From the NCBI GenBank assembly GCA_029239605.1, contig JARBUO010000020.1, positions 1 through 64,000 on the forward strand: 64,000 bases of DNA. Reading direction: 5' to 3'. The stretch is from Bacillota bacterium. GTDB taxonomy: Bacteria > Bacillota > Clostridia > Peptostreptococcales > Anaerovoracaceae. The position numbers were made by a program, and so were the translations under genes. This document shows, one piece after another, positions 48,155 to 58,677 of the stretch (position 1 is its first letter; every line of letters begins with the position of its first letter). The notes under the pieces are model-generated. The model was given only the letters and a program-made list of their open reading frames with translations. It was not told the DNA's origin and did not search any database.

Positions 48155-49894
48155 TCACTCGAGAACCTTAAGCTTCATTTTTTTATCTTTTTTCATAGCT
48201 GCTAATGTTTCAGTCAGTTCAAAGACATCTTTAAAAAACAGCTCTTTATTATTGACAGATGCCACGGTGAGTGTAATGAGAGGGAACTTCTCAATACGAT
48301 TTCTCCTGTTTGCTGTTGTAATATAGCCCTTTTCAACATCTTCCGGACTATAGAATTTTAAGACTTCCTCTTCAAAGAGTGCAATAATTCCCTGAAAAAA
48401 ATCAGATTCCACATGCTCGCTAGCAATTACAACAAAATCATCCCCGCCGATATGTCCGATAAATTCACCGCGGCAAAGATTCTCCATAAGAATATTGGAC
48501 AAGAGCTTTAAGACCATATCGCCGTTTTCAAATCCGTAAACATCGTTGTAGGCCTTAAAATTATCGATATCAAGATAGGCCACGCTATAATTTCCTCCAT
48601 CAAAAACACAGCGATGGAGCCTCTGCTCAATGATCAGGTTGCCGGGAAGGCCGGAAAGAGGATTTTGATGCTTTGCCGCTGCAACTTCGATTTCCGTAGT
48701 CTTTTTCAGCAGATCACGGATCGTCACCGTCCCAAGAAATTCACCATTTGTGGTTACAACAATAAAATCATATAGTTTATCATGCTCCCGGGACATCGCG
48801 ATAGAAGAAACTACATTGACCGGGGTATCACCATCAACGGACAGGAACTCACGATCCATGACATGAGAGATCGGTTTATTTTGATAAAGAGCAAAGCCAT
48901 ACTGACCGCTGAGCTTTAATGCCAGCCGTTCCTTCGTAACAATGCCCGCAGGGATGTTTTGCTCTACCACACATAGACCAACGCAAGCGGGAGAATGCCG
49001 AAAGATGTCGAAAACATCAGGAACCAGTTCGAAAGGGGGTATGGTGCTGGTGACTGTACAGAGGTTTTTAATGGGAGTATTAAAGATACTGCTTGTTATG
49101 GAATCATATTTTTTAAGATTCGCATTCCTGATTTTCTGAGTAATTTCTGCCTTGATCTCTTTCACAACGCTATCGGGATGCTGTATAAAATATCCCTGTC
49201 CATACTGTACACCAAGGCCAATCAAGGTTTCCAGTTCTTCACCTGATTCGATTCCTTCTGCAATGAGGCGGATATTTGAAATCTTTGAAAGCTCGACCAT
49301 GCCTTTTACAAGGGCCGCCTTAAGTCCGTCAGAATTGACATTGCGGATTAGTTTCATGTCGAGCTTGATATAGTTTGGGTTGATATCACTGATGAGGTTC
49401 AGACCGGAATATCCTGCCCCGGCGTCATCGATGGCAATTTTATAATCCTGGCTTTTATAATGAGCTACCGTCGCGATGAAACCATTCAAGTCCTTAATAA
49501 TATTCCGCTCGGTTATTTCAAAAATGATATTACCCGGTGAAATCTGATATTGATTGAGATACTCCTTCGTCAATCCCTTCTGAAAGGTTTCATCGTGCAG
49601 AACGTTGGGGTTGACGTTGATAAACAGTTTCTTATCATAAGGAGGAACCATAAAGCGAAAAGCAGCCTCAAATGCTTTTGTTCTGCAGAGCTGCTCAAGT
49701 TCCCAGAGACAATTGTATTTTCCTGCAAGAACAAACAGCTCTTCAATATTTTTAATTTGTGTCTGACACGTAATCCTGCTCAGTGCCTCATGACCCAGCA
49801 CTTCGCCGTCACGGAGCGAAATGATGGGTTGAAAGACTGTCATGATCTCTTTGTTGCTGATAATATTGCTTAAATCCTGCGTCACCATGTCCAT
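48155..49894 (-). CDS. EAL - CBS pair - GGDEF (GGDDF) protein
   Basis: GHEALSRI EAL start; IAIDDAGAGYSGLNLI; CBS-like middle; GHIGGDDFVVIAS. Confidence 0.88.
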   Translation of the reverse strand: MDMVTQDLSNIISNKEIMTVFQPIISLRDGEVLGHEALSRITCQTQIKNIEELFVLAGKYNCLWELEQLCRTKAFEAAFRFMVPPYDKKLFINVNPNVLHDETFQKGLTKEYLNQYQISPGNIIFEITERNIIKDLNGFIATVAHYKSQDYKIAIDDAGAGYSGLNLISDINPNYIKLDMKLIRNVNSDGLKAALVKGMVELSKISNIRLIAEGIESGEELETLIGLGVQYGQGYFIQHPDSVVKEIKAEITQKIRNANLKKYDSITSSIFNTPIKNLCTVTSTIPPFELVPDVFDIFRHSPACVGLCVVEQNIPAGIVTKERLALKLSGQYGFALYQNKPISHVMDREFLSVDGDTPVNVVSSIAMSREHDKLYDFIVVTTNGEFLGTVTIRDLLKKTTEIEVAAAKHQNPLSGLPGNLIIEQRLHRCVFDGGNYSVAYLDIDNFKAYNDVYGFENGDMVLKLLSNILMENLCRGEFIGHIGGDDFVVIASEHVESDFFQGIIALFEEEVLKFYSPEDVEKGYITTANRRNRIEKFPLITLTVASVNNKELFFKDVFELTETLAAMKKDKKMKLKVLE

Positions 49895-50005
49895 TGCGAG
49901 ATCTCCTTTGCTACTTCTATTTTGATTTTAGCACAGGGAGCTTTCTCAATGGACAAGGGTGGGTTAAGAAACTGTTAAATTCCTGTTAAATTCGGCTGCT
50001 GCAGA

Positions 50006-51046
50006 TCAAAAGGCAAATATCATGTGTCCGATTTTTATAGAGACCGTCTTGGAAAGAATCCATTCGTTGGTCGTACTGTCATCATAATAGAACTGTGCTC
50101 CCTTTGTAGGATCCTCTCCGCTTAGTGCAGCTTTTGCCGCTTTGATACAGGACGCTTGCGCGGGTTTATCAATCCAGCCGTTAACGACAGGCGTAAATTG
50201 ATAATACCCCCCAACGTTGTGATAGATCACCTCACGAACTGAGTCTGGCCACACCCCGCTTTTCACACGATTCAGTACCACTGCTCCCACGGCAACCTGG
50301 GCCTCGTAAGGTTCTCCCTGGGCTTCAGCAGTAATGAGTCTCGCCAGAAGATCGAGCTCCTGATCAAGAACAGCTTGATTTTCTTTTCCACTCTCACCTT
50401 TTGACGATGCGTCTGCTTCCGTTACAGCAGCAGAGCCTGATGTATTTGCCCCGGAACTGTTTGTGCCGGAAGAATTTGCGGAGTCGCTTGCATCGTCTAA
50501 GTCTTTAGATTGATTATCACCTTTTAAATTATTATCATTTTTCGTTTTATTATCATCTTGTGCTGCAGCAACAAATGGAGCCAATTCGGTTGTTTCCGAA
50601 TCTGCTTGAGAAGCTGCATTTCGATTCTTTAGTATTGAAAATTCGCTTTGATCTGAATGCTGAGCGTTGGCATCCCGGTTCTGTACATCAGCTCGAAAAC
50701 TGCCGCCTCTGGAGGTTGCAGAAGCTTGATTCTGCTGTTCTGCCAGATAAGCGATGTATTCTTCCGCAGAAAGACCTGAGCGATCTCCCGTGCTGTTGCT
50801 TGTCTTTCCTTCACCTTCTGTTTTCTCTTTCGTTACGGTTGGCACACTCCGTTCACCGGCTTCCCCGGAAGAATTCCATTCCTGCGCCTTTTGTTCTTTC
50901 GTTTGATATGTATCTACCGCTGCACCAAAAAGTGTGTCGGTCAGGATTGACCGAATCTGTTCATTGGAAGCAATTCCAATGGAGAGGCATAATGCAAGAA
51001 AGCCTCCTGCCAGAAGCATTTTTATTTTTATAGATTTATTTTTCAT
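50006..51046 (-). CDS. SleB-type cell wall hydrolase with low-complexity linker
   Basis: LLARLITAEAQGEPYEAQVAVGAVVLNRVKSGVWPDSVREVIYHNVGGYYQFTPVVNG. Confidence 0.9.
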   Translation of the reverse strand: MKNKSIKIKMLLAGGFLALCLSIGIASNEQIRSILTDTLFGAAVDTYQTKEQKAQEWNSSGEAGERSVPTVTKEKTEGEGKTSNSTGDRSGLSAEEYIAYLAEQQNQASATSRGGSFRADVQNRDANAQHSDQSEFSILKNRNAASQADSETTELAPFVAAAQDDNKTKNDNNLKGDNQSKDLDDASDSANSSGTNSSGANTSGSAAVTEADASSKGESGKENQAVLDQELDLLARLITAEAQGEPYEAQVAVGAVVLNRVKSGVWPDSVREVIYHNVGGYYQFTPVVNGWIDKPAQASCIKAAKAALSGEDPTKGAQFYYDDSTTNEWILSKTVSIKIGHMIFAF

Positions 51047-51237
51047 AATTCCTCCTTCATTCCTTCAGGATATCCTTCCGGTCATGACGGTATCACCCCT
51101 GTCAATTTGACGGGCTGAAATCTCTTTCAACCGGAATTACTTTGCCTTACTCCGGTTTCATTCCTATTTTAATATGTTATGGTCCTGGTTTCCATTGGTA
51201 AATCAGAGGTTATTATGAAAATTATGGATCAAAAGGT

Positions 51238-51588
51238 TTATTGCGTTTTCTTTGTCATCTCCAGCAGCACATTCAGGCGTTCCAGCAATCTGCCCTTTGA
51301 AAGTTCGTCAAGGGACCTGAATTGAGTGATCAGTGCTTTTTCATCTTCTGAAAGAGAAAGCTCATTGCCTGATCGATTTTCATTCAATGCAACATAGCCT
51401 CGCAAAAGAAAGTCGACAGAGAGATGATAGAAGTCTGCAAGCTTAACCAGCATTTTAAGGTCAGGCTCATTCGATGCAGTCTCATATTTGGTATAAGTTG
51501 ATACACTGATACCAAGCTGCTTTGCAACTTGTGACTGCGTTAAATTCATTGATACCCTCGCGTTTCTCAGGTTCATGTTGAATGCCAT
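51238..51588 (-). CDS. XRE-family helix-turn-helix regulator
   Basis: LRNARVSMNLTQSQVAKQLGISVSTYTKYETASNEPDLKMLVKLADFYHLSVDFLL. Confidence 0.92.
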   Translation of the reverse strand: MAFNMNLRNARVSMNLTQSQVAKQLGISVSTYTKYETASNEPDLKMLVKLADFYHLSVDFLLRGYVALNENRSGNELSLSEDEKALITQFRSLDELSKGRLLERLNVLLEMTKKTQ

Positions 51589-51641
51589 TTCTTCACCCCC
51601 CAACGTTATTTTATATTTTATGCAAATTTAATACAAACAAT

Positions 51642-51718
51642 GTGACAAAACGTCATCCTTAAGTTGACAATTCGACAAATAATGACTAAAATGGATATAA
51701 TAAGTGACATTACGTCAC
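51642..51718. promoter_or_regulatory. paired operator candidates GTGACAAAACGTCA (51642-51655) and GTGACATTACGTCAC (51704-51718) around plus-strand promoter elements
   Basis: Same GTGACANNACGTCA motif twice; TTGACA 51664-51669 with TAAAAT 51687-51692; TATAAT 51696-51701. Confidence 0.6.
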
Positions 51719-51926
51719 ATTATTTTACACTGTGAATTTCAAATTCGATTTCATATCATACAACTAGGCATTCTGTGTTTTCTTCCGTATGCAGAGCATA
51801 AGAAACCAATGCGTAACCGTCTTTCGGCTATTATTTTTACCGAAGAAAGCAATGCATAAGCATACAATACGAATTCCCAAATAATGGTCTGATAATCAGA
51901 TCAAATGGGTTGAATGGAGATAAAAA

Positions 51927-54257
51927 ATGAATTCGGTAAAATACAGAAAACTCTTGGAAGTTTTTTTCAAGGATAATCTCATAGCAATGATACCGGTCCT
52001 GTTGATCGGTTTCCTTTTGATTGCCGGTATCTATCATTATTTCATCGGTAAGGAAATACAAAATGAACAGGAAAAAACCAGGCAATTAGCCCAGGGCATA
52101 GACTGGCAGCTGAACAATGGCACCCAGACACTCAAACAGATTGCCACCATTCTCAGTTATCATCAATCAGATGAAAGCATATCCGACAGCGCTTTTCTGG
52201 TAATCAAACATTTGGAGAAAAGTCAGGATATCTTTCAAGACATCGAATTTTCTGATGTGCAGGGGGAGCCGGCAGGTTCTCTCTCCCAGCAAATAAGACC
52301 TGCAGATTCCACTCCTGCCAGCATTCCCGGATTTCGGTTTCAAGCGGTAGATGCACCGCCCCAAATTACGCTTTCCGCAAAGGATTCTTCCATCAGAATC
52401 GTATTGCCGCTGAAAGAAAATATACTGACAGGCAAGATTGATTTCAATGCAGTCTGTGCTGAAATATTAGGCAGCCAGGGTATCGGTGACGGTACCCTTA
52501 GTCTTGCGCTGGTGCAAGAAAAAGAAAGCCCTGTCATTCTCAGAAGTTCTTCTTCTGGTACTGAGACAGAAAAAAGTTACTCAGGCGAACTCATTGCAAA
52601 AGCAGCAGAAAGCAAAACTTCGGACAATTACATAAGATTTCCGGGATACGGAGGCATTGTTACTGTTGCAGAACTGAATTCTGTTCCATGGACGCTGATC
52701 AGCGTACGGGATACCGGTCGTATCCATTATGCCATGATTCCTGTAATCGTCTTCCTGTTCGCGAATCTACTTGTAGTAATTGCTTATCTTTCCATATTGA
52801 GTACTCACCGCTCTTATAAGATCAAACGGATTATCGATGGTTTTATCTTTCAGACAAAACGGGTTTCCGAAGGAGATCTGAAGCATTCCATGGAGTTGCA
52901 GAACATTTACGAATTCAATCTGCTGGCGAACAATTTCAATTCCATGGTAGACTCCATCAAACAGAGAGATATCAAATTAGAGTTCATGGCATTTCATGAC
53001 AGGCTGACCGGCATCGAAAACAGAGCCTACCTGTATCAGAAACTTGATCAGGCAGGCTACCTTGAAGCGGTTAAGACGCTGGCTTTGGTTTACATCAATG
53101 TGGACGGCTTTAAGAACGTGAACGATACACTGGGACATTCTTTCGGCGATGAACTACTGATCAAAGTCTCCCAAATACTGAAAACCAGTGCGGACCGGGA
53201 CTGCAGGCTGATTCACCTGGGAGGAGATGAATTTGCCTGTCTGATTCCGGATCGCAATTGCCGCGGTGTTTTTGACGCAATTCATAACATTCGCAGTAAA
53301 TTCATGGATTCCATATCCTGCTGCGGACGAAACATTTATATTTCCATCAGCGTCGGCGTCAGCATGTATCCCGATGACGGCAAAGATTTTGATACCTTGC
53401 TGAAATGTGCAGATACGGCTCTGCACGCCGCAAAAGCACAGGGGAAAGGTTCCTTTGCATTTTATGAACCGGCAATGAACGATGCAGTAGAAAAGCGGTT
53501 GAAAATTGAGCAGCATCTTCGCAGTCTGCCTGAACTGGATGAATTCTTTATTGTCTTCCAGTCCCAGGTATCCCCGCGAGGCAATACCATAAGGGGTTTT
53601 GAAGCTTTGCTTCGCTGGAACAACAAGGAACTTGGCAGTGTGGATACAGGAGAGCTTGTCTCTGTTGCCGAGGATACAGGAATCATCGTGTCCATAGGAG
53701 AATGGGTCATCCGTGAGGCATGCAGCCTCATTGGCAGTCTCAACAGATCGCGGGGCACCGATTATACACTTGCAGTCAATGTATCGCCCATTCAGTTAAA
53801 AAGCACCGGCTTTGTGTCCAATCTCAAAGAGATTTTGGACCAAACAGCTTTCAATCCCAATTTACTTGAGCTTGAAATCACAGAAAACGTATTCATTCAT
53901 CATAAGGACGAGGCAATCACCGAAACGCTGGAGGAACTCCTTAAGATGGGGATTCGTGTAGCCCTTGATGATTTCGGCACAGGTTATTCTTCCCTCTCTT
54001 ATTTGAATAAGCTTCCAATACAAACACTAAAGGTTGACAGAAATTTTATCAGCAACCATAGCAATCCCAAGACCAGAAGCATGATTGAATCCATTATCAT
54101 CATGGCTCATAAGCTTGAACTTTCCGTTGTTGCAGAAGGTGTGGAAAAGGAAGAAGAGCTTGCCTTTTTAAAACACCTGAATTGCGACTTTATTCAAGGG
54201 TATTATTTCAGCAAGCCCGTTCCTTTTGAAGAAATTCTCTCAACGGAGCTTCTCTAA
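51927..54257 (+). CDS. extracellular sensor - GGDEF - EAL protein
   Basis: HLGGDEFACLIPD; GFEALLRWNNKELG; VALDDFGTGYSSLSYLNKLPIQTLKVDRNFI. Confidence 0.93.
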   Translation: MNSVKYRKLLEVFFKDNLIAMIPVLLIGFLLIAGIYHYFIGKEIQNEQEKTRQLAQGIDWQLNNGTQTLKQIATILSYHQSDESISDSAFLVIKHLEKSQDIFQDIEFSDVQGEPAGSLSQQIRPADSTPASIPGFRFQAVDAPPQITLSAKDSSIRIVLPLKENILTGKIDFNAVCAEILGSQGIGDGTLSLALVQEKESPVILRSSSSGTETEKSYSGELIAKAAESKTSDNYIRFPGYGGIVTVAELNSVPWTLISVRDTGRIHYAMIPVIVFLFANLLVVIAYLSILSTHRSYKIKRIIDGFIFQTKRVSEGDLKHSMELQNIYEFNLLANNFNSMVDSIKQRDIKLEFMAFHDRLTGIENRAYLYQKLDQAGYLEAVKTLALVYINVDGFKNVNDTLGHSFGDELLIKVSQILKTSADRDCRLIHLGGDEFACLIPDRNCRGVFDAIHNIRSKFMDSISCCGRNIYISISVGVSMYPDDGKDFDTLLKCADTALHAAKAQGKGSFAFYEPAMNDAVEKRLKIEQHLRSLPELDEFFIVFQSQVSPRGNTIRGFEALLRWNNKELGSVDTGELVSVAEDTGIIVSIGEWVIREACSLIGSLNRSRGTDYTLAVNVSPIQLKSTGFVSNLKEILDQTAFNPNLLELEITENVFIHHKDEAITETLEELLKMGIRVALDDFGTGYSSLSYLNKLPIQTLKVDRNFISNHSNPKTRSMIESIIIMAHKLELSVVAEGVEKEEELAFLKHLNCDFIQGYYFSKPVPFEEILSTELL

Positions 54258-54293
54258 AGCGGTCTCCCAAAGCCCCTTACCGAGCGAGTCCTC

Positions 54294-56975
54294 TCAGTGA
54301 ATCTCCTTTGACCGGTTCCTGTCTAAAATCGGAAAGACTCTCTTTACAACGATCTTGCGGATAACGTCAGCAGGAATGACCAAAGCAGCGATAGAGACAG
54401 CAAATACAAGTTCCCGAAGCGTCAGGTCTCCTGTTCGGAACAAACTGCCGCCATAATAGATCAGAATGATTTGTACAATGGCAATCATGGACATGATCAG
54501 GATAAAAGCGGGATTTCTGCTGAGATATGCTGTCATGTTGATCCTTGGGGTTCTGGCATTAAAACTGTTAAATAATCCGCAGAAAATAAACAGGGTAAAG
54601 AACGCGGAGTAAAAACAGATCGGATTCAAGTGATAATGGTAAAACACTTTAACGATACCCAAGGATAAAAACAGCATGCACATTGTTATCGTGAAAAGGC
54701 CAGCAAATAGGATTTGATTGACCATTCCACCGTTTAGCACGGGTTCCTCTCTTGACTTGGGAGGCTCCTCCATATACTCTTCAAGCGGTGGTTCCCCCGC
54801 AAATGCCAGTCCTGCCAGTGTATCCATGATGATATTGACCCAGAGCATCTGAATTACTGTAATGGGTGTCTCAAATCCGATAAACGGGCCCACCAGAGAA
54901 ACTCCTACAGCACAGAGATTCATGGTGAGCTGAAATACAATAAATTTCTGAATGCTCTTAAATATGGTCCTTCCGTAAAGAATCGCCTTTGCTATGGAAG
55001 CGATATTGTTGTCCATGATGACAATGTCTCCTGCTTCCTTGGCAACCTCTGTCCCATCTCCCATGGCAAAGCCCACATCCGCAAGTTTAAGGGCAGGGCT
55101 GTCATTGATTCCATCTCCCGTCATACCGGCCACCAGTCCCATCTCCTGTGCAAGTGTCACCAGCCTGCTCTTGTCTGTGGGGAGTGCTCTTGCAATCACA
55201 CGAAGCTGCGGCAGTGCTGCCTTTAGTTCTTCGTCCGAGAGGCGGCCCAGCTCTGCGCTGGTCATAACACTGCTGCGTTCCTCATGATCCAGCAAACCGC
55301 ATCCCCTTGCAATTGCCACTGCAGTTTCCTTGTTATCACCCGTAACCATAACCACCTGTACCCCTGCATTGGTAACCTGCTTGATCGAATCGTAAGCCTC
55401 AGGCCTCAGCTCATCGCGAATACCGATCAGCCCTATTAAAATTAAATCCTCAAAGCAGCCTTTTTGAAGGGGCCATTTTTCTGATGCCGCTACAACCAGC
55501 ATTCTTACTGCCTGATTGGCCATATCCCGCCGGACCACTTCCAGTTTTTGAGGCTGAGAGAGTGCGTTCACCCGTCCTTCTGCGTCATAATATCTTGTAC
55601 ATTTGCCCAGCAGCAACTCAGGAGCACCTTTGATCAGGGAAATATCCATAGGGCCGCAGAGTCTGGCGGCAGAAAATTTATCCGTACTGTTAAAAGGAAT
55701 CGCGTCCAATTTCATGTACTCATCCGGTTCCTCGTAGAGAGGCAGCACATAATCAAGCAGCGCCCGATCCGTCATATTTCCTCCCAGAGACTCGTCGCCG
55801 GACAGCACCGAACCGGTATTGAAAAAACTGGAAAGAGTCATCAGATGAAACAGCTTTGATTCCCGATCCAACGGATCGTCGTTCTGGTAGATTCGTCCGT
55901 CACCGGAAATAAAATGGCTCACAGAAAGCTTCCCCTGTGTAAGGGTTCCGGTCTTGTCCGTAAACAGGATATTCAGGCTTCCCGCAGTCTCAATTCCCAC
56001 CAGCTTTCTCACCAGAACATGATCCTTCATCATCCTCATCGTATTGGAGGATAGGACCACGGTAATCATCATAGGCAGCCCTTCCGGCACAGCTACCACC
56101 ACAATGGTGATTGCCAGGGTCAAAGCGTGGAGAATATGCTCTGCCATTGCCGGGAAGCTCGTCAATTCCTGAAGAATCAGATCAGGCTGAAATCTGTTGT
56201 TTAATACCAGATTGCTGAACAGATCTGACATTGCCACAAGAAAAGCTGCTATGTATCCAAGACGGCTGATGGTGCCCGCTAAATGTCCCAATCTCACCTT
56301 CAGGGGGCTGTCTCTGGTTTCTTCCTGCATTGCTGCTGCCATATGCCCGTAAAAGGTATCGTTTCCGACTCTTGCCACCTGCATGACACCTTCCCCCTCG
56401 TCCACGACACTGCCGCGGAACAACTGGTCAAAGGACAGCAAGTCCCAATTTCTTACTGCATCGGGTACTGAGGAGTCATGAGACGGCAATTTTGCCACCG
56501 CCTTACTCTCACCATTCAGCGCTGATTGATCCACTTTTATATGTCCCGAAAGCATGATGCCGTCAGCCGGAATTCGCTCCCCTGCCTGAAGCAGTACGAT
56601 ATCCCCCACAACTACATCAGAGATCGGCACCGAAACAGGCTTCCCCGCGCGCATCAGTCTGCATCGGATCTGTTCAGCCTCGTCCATCAATTTGGCAAAA
56701 GCCGCTTCACTTCCATATTCCGACAGGGTGGAAACAAAGGTTGCAAGGAAAACAGCGATTGCGATTCCCACTGATTCCATCCAATTCGCATTTCGAAAAA
56801 GAAAGATAACGTTCAAAGCCAATGCGGCCAGCAGAATTTTGATAATAGGATCACCAAAACTGCTTAAATATTGACTGAGAAACCCTTTTCTTTTTCTTTT
56901 CGCAAGTTCATTGCTCCCGTTGGCCCGTCTTGATTCGGCCACTTCGGAGGGATTTAATCCATTGTGTTTGCTCAT
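54294..56975 (-). CDS. calcium-transporting-type P-type ATPase (P2)
   Basis: FTDKTGTLTQGKLS phosphorylation motif; VMVTGDNKETAVAIARGCG; VAGMTGDGINDSPALKLADVGFAMGDGTEVAKEAGDIVI. Confidence 0.93.
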   Translation of the reverse strand: MSKHNGLNPSEVAESRRANGSNELAKRKRKGFLSQYLSSFGDPIIKILLAALALNVIFLFRNANWMESVGIAIAVFLATFVSTLSEYGSEAAFAKLMDEAEQIRCRLMRAGKPVSVPISDVVVGDIVLLQAGERIPADGIMLSGHIKVDQSALNGESKAVAKLPSHDSSVPDAVRNWDLLSFDQLFRGSVVDEGEGVMQVARVGNDTFYGHMAAAMQEETRDSPLKVRLGHLAGTISRLGYIAAFLVAMSDLFSNLVLNNRFQPDLILQELTSFPAMAEHILHALTLAITIVVVAVPEGLPMMITVVLSSNTMRMMKDHVLVRKLVGIETAGSLNILFTDKTGTLTQGKLSVSHFISGDGRIYQNDDPLDRESKLFHLMTLSSFFNTGSVLSGDESLGGNMTDRALLDYVLPLYEEPDEYMKLDAIPFNSTDKFSAARLCGPMDISLIKGAPELLLGKCTRYYDAEGRVNALSQPQKLEVVRRDMANQAVRMLVVAASEKWPLQKGCFEDLILIGLIGIRDELRPEAYDSIKQVTNAGVQVVMVTGDNKETAVAIARGCGLLDHEERSSVMTSAELGRLSDEELKAALPQLRVIARALPTDKSRLVTLAQEMGLVAGMTGDGINDSPALKLADVGFAMGDGTEVAKEAGDIVIMDNNIASIAKAILYGRTIFKSIQKFIVFQLTMNLCAVGVSLVGPFIGFETPITVIQMLWVNIIMDTLAGLAFAGEPPLEEYMEEPPKSREEPVLNGGMVNQILFAGLFTITMCMLFLSLGIVKVFYHYHLNPICFYSAFFTLFIFCGLFNSFNARTPRINMTAYLSRNPAFILIMSMIAIVQIILIYYGGSLFRTGDLTLRELVFAVSIAALVIPADVIRKIVVKRVFPILDRNRSKEIH

Positions 56976-57089
56976 GGTCGACTCCTCATCATACGTTTTC
57001 AAAATTTAACCGTCACTGAGCACCAGCCCTGGCTGAAGCCCATGTACTAAATTCTATTCAGATGAATTGGACAATATGTCTTGAAACGG

Positions 57090-57118
57090 AAAAAGCCAAG
57101 GCCGAAACCTTGGCTTTT
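57090..57118 (-). terminator. rho-independent terminator
   Basis: AAAAGCCAAGG...CCTTGGCTTTT. Confidence 0.85.
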
Positions 57119-57144
57119 CACGAGAGCTTTTTACAGGATCTATT

Positions 57145-58578
57145 TTAACAATTACAGTCCTCCTCAGGCTTGATCATCTTTGTCTTCTTAACAAATTTAT
57201 ACCCGAAGTAGCAGATCAGGAAGATGAACAGCCCAAAATAAGCGACAACAAAGCCCATGAAAGTAAAGTCTCCATATGCGTAGAACTGGCCTAAAATAAT
57301 ACATGCACAAAGAACTGCGGAGAGGAGTGGTCCGAAGGGATACCATTTGGCTTTGTACTTCAGATCTTCAATTCTGTATCCCTGTGCGATGTATGCACGC
57401 CGGAACGAATAGTGGGAAATCGCAATGGCAAGCCATGCGATAAAGCCGGTCAGCGCCGAAGCATTGAGCAGCCAGTAGTAGACTGTGTTCAGGCCATATT
57501 CTGCGGTCAGGAAACAGAGGGCAGCAACGGCAGTGGTCAAATTTAATGCATAGATTGGGGTACCTCTTTTGTTGACCTTTTTGAAAATCTTAGGGGCTTT
57601 CCCCTCTTCCGCCAGAGAATATAGCATTCTGGTGGAGCAGTAGAGGCCTGCGTTTCCGCAGGAAAGGACAGAGGTAAGGATAACTGCGTTCATAAGGGAA
57701 GCTGCAATGGCCAATCCAGCTCTCTCAAACACCAGAGTAAACGGGCTGTAGATCAAATTCTCAACGCCGGTCTTGGATAAGTTCGGGTCGGTATATGGAA
57801 GCAGAAAGCCAATCAGAGCTACTGCACCGATATAAAAGAGCATGATACGCCAAAAGACGCTTTTAATGGCCCTAGGAACGGTTTTTTCGGGATGTTCTGT
57901 TTCTCCGGATGCGATTCCTACGATTTCAGTCCCCTGAAAAGAGAATCCGGCAAACAGAAAGCAGCCCAATACTGCCAGCCCGCCCCCCACAAAGGGCGCT
58001 TCTCCGACGGTCCAGTTGCTGAAACCGGGGGACTGACCACCCATGATCCCCAGGATCATCAATAGACCCATGATCAGAAATACCACGACGGTAACAACTT
58101 TAATTCCGGCGAACCAAAACTCGCCTTCCCCGTAGGCCCTGGCAGAAAAATAATTCAATAAATATACAAGAGCAAGAAAGATTGCACTCCAAAGGACACT
58201 GTTGGCATCCGGCAGCCAGAATTTGATCAAAATACAGCTTACAACGAGCTCTACCGCAACGGTTATTGACCATGAAAACCAATAATTCCAACCCACTGCA
58301 AACCCAAAGGCTGGGTCCACAAACCTTGTGCAATAAGATGAAAACGAACCGGTAACGGGAATCTGTGTCGACATCTCCCCAAGACTTGTCATCAGGAAAT
58401 AAACAAGTGCTCCCGTAATGACATATGCCAGTAACGCACCTCCCGGGCCGGCTGCTGTTATATTATATCCCAATGCAACAAACAAGCCGGTTCCGATGGA
58501 ACCTCCCAGACCGATCATCGTTAAATGTCTTTGTTTTAGTCCTCTTTTTAAGCTGGCTTCATTTTTTGTGTCTTCCAT
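57145..58578 (-). CDS. amino acid permease (APC superfamily), paralog of 21531..23024
   Basis: LKRGLKQRHLTMIGLGGSIGTGLFVALGYNITAAGPGGALLAYVITGALVYFLMTSLGEMSTQIP. Confidence 0.9.
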   Translation of the reverse strand: MEDTKNEASLKRGLKQRHLTMIGLGGSIGTGLFVALGYNITAAGPGGALLAYVITGALVYFLMTSLGEMSTQIPVTGSFSSYCTRFVDPAFGFAVGWNYWFSWSITVAVELVVSCILIKFWLPDANSVLWSAIFLALVYLLNYFSARAYGEGEFWFAGIKVVTVVVFLIMGLLMILGIMGGQSPGFSNWTVGEAPFVGGGLAVLGCFLFAGFSFQGTEIVGIASGETEHPEKTVPRAIKSVFWRIMLFYIGAVALIGFLLPYTDPNLSKTGVENLIYSPFTLVFERAGLAIAASLMNAVILTSVLSCGNAGLYCSTRMLYSLAEEGKAPKIFKKVNKRGTPIYALNLTTAVAALCFLTAEYGLNTVYYWLLNASALTGFIAWLAIAISHYSFRRAYIAQGYRIEDLKYKAKWYPFGPLLSAVLCACIILGQFYAYGDFTFMGFVVAYFGLFIFLICYFGYKFVKKTKMIKPEEDCNC

Positions 58579-58677
58579 CAGGTAACCTCCTTTAAATCAT
58601 AAAATCAGATTTACATTTCTCATGGTTCCTCTTTCAGAAAAAAATAAGTCAACACTAAAATAGCAGTTGCTCCCGGA

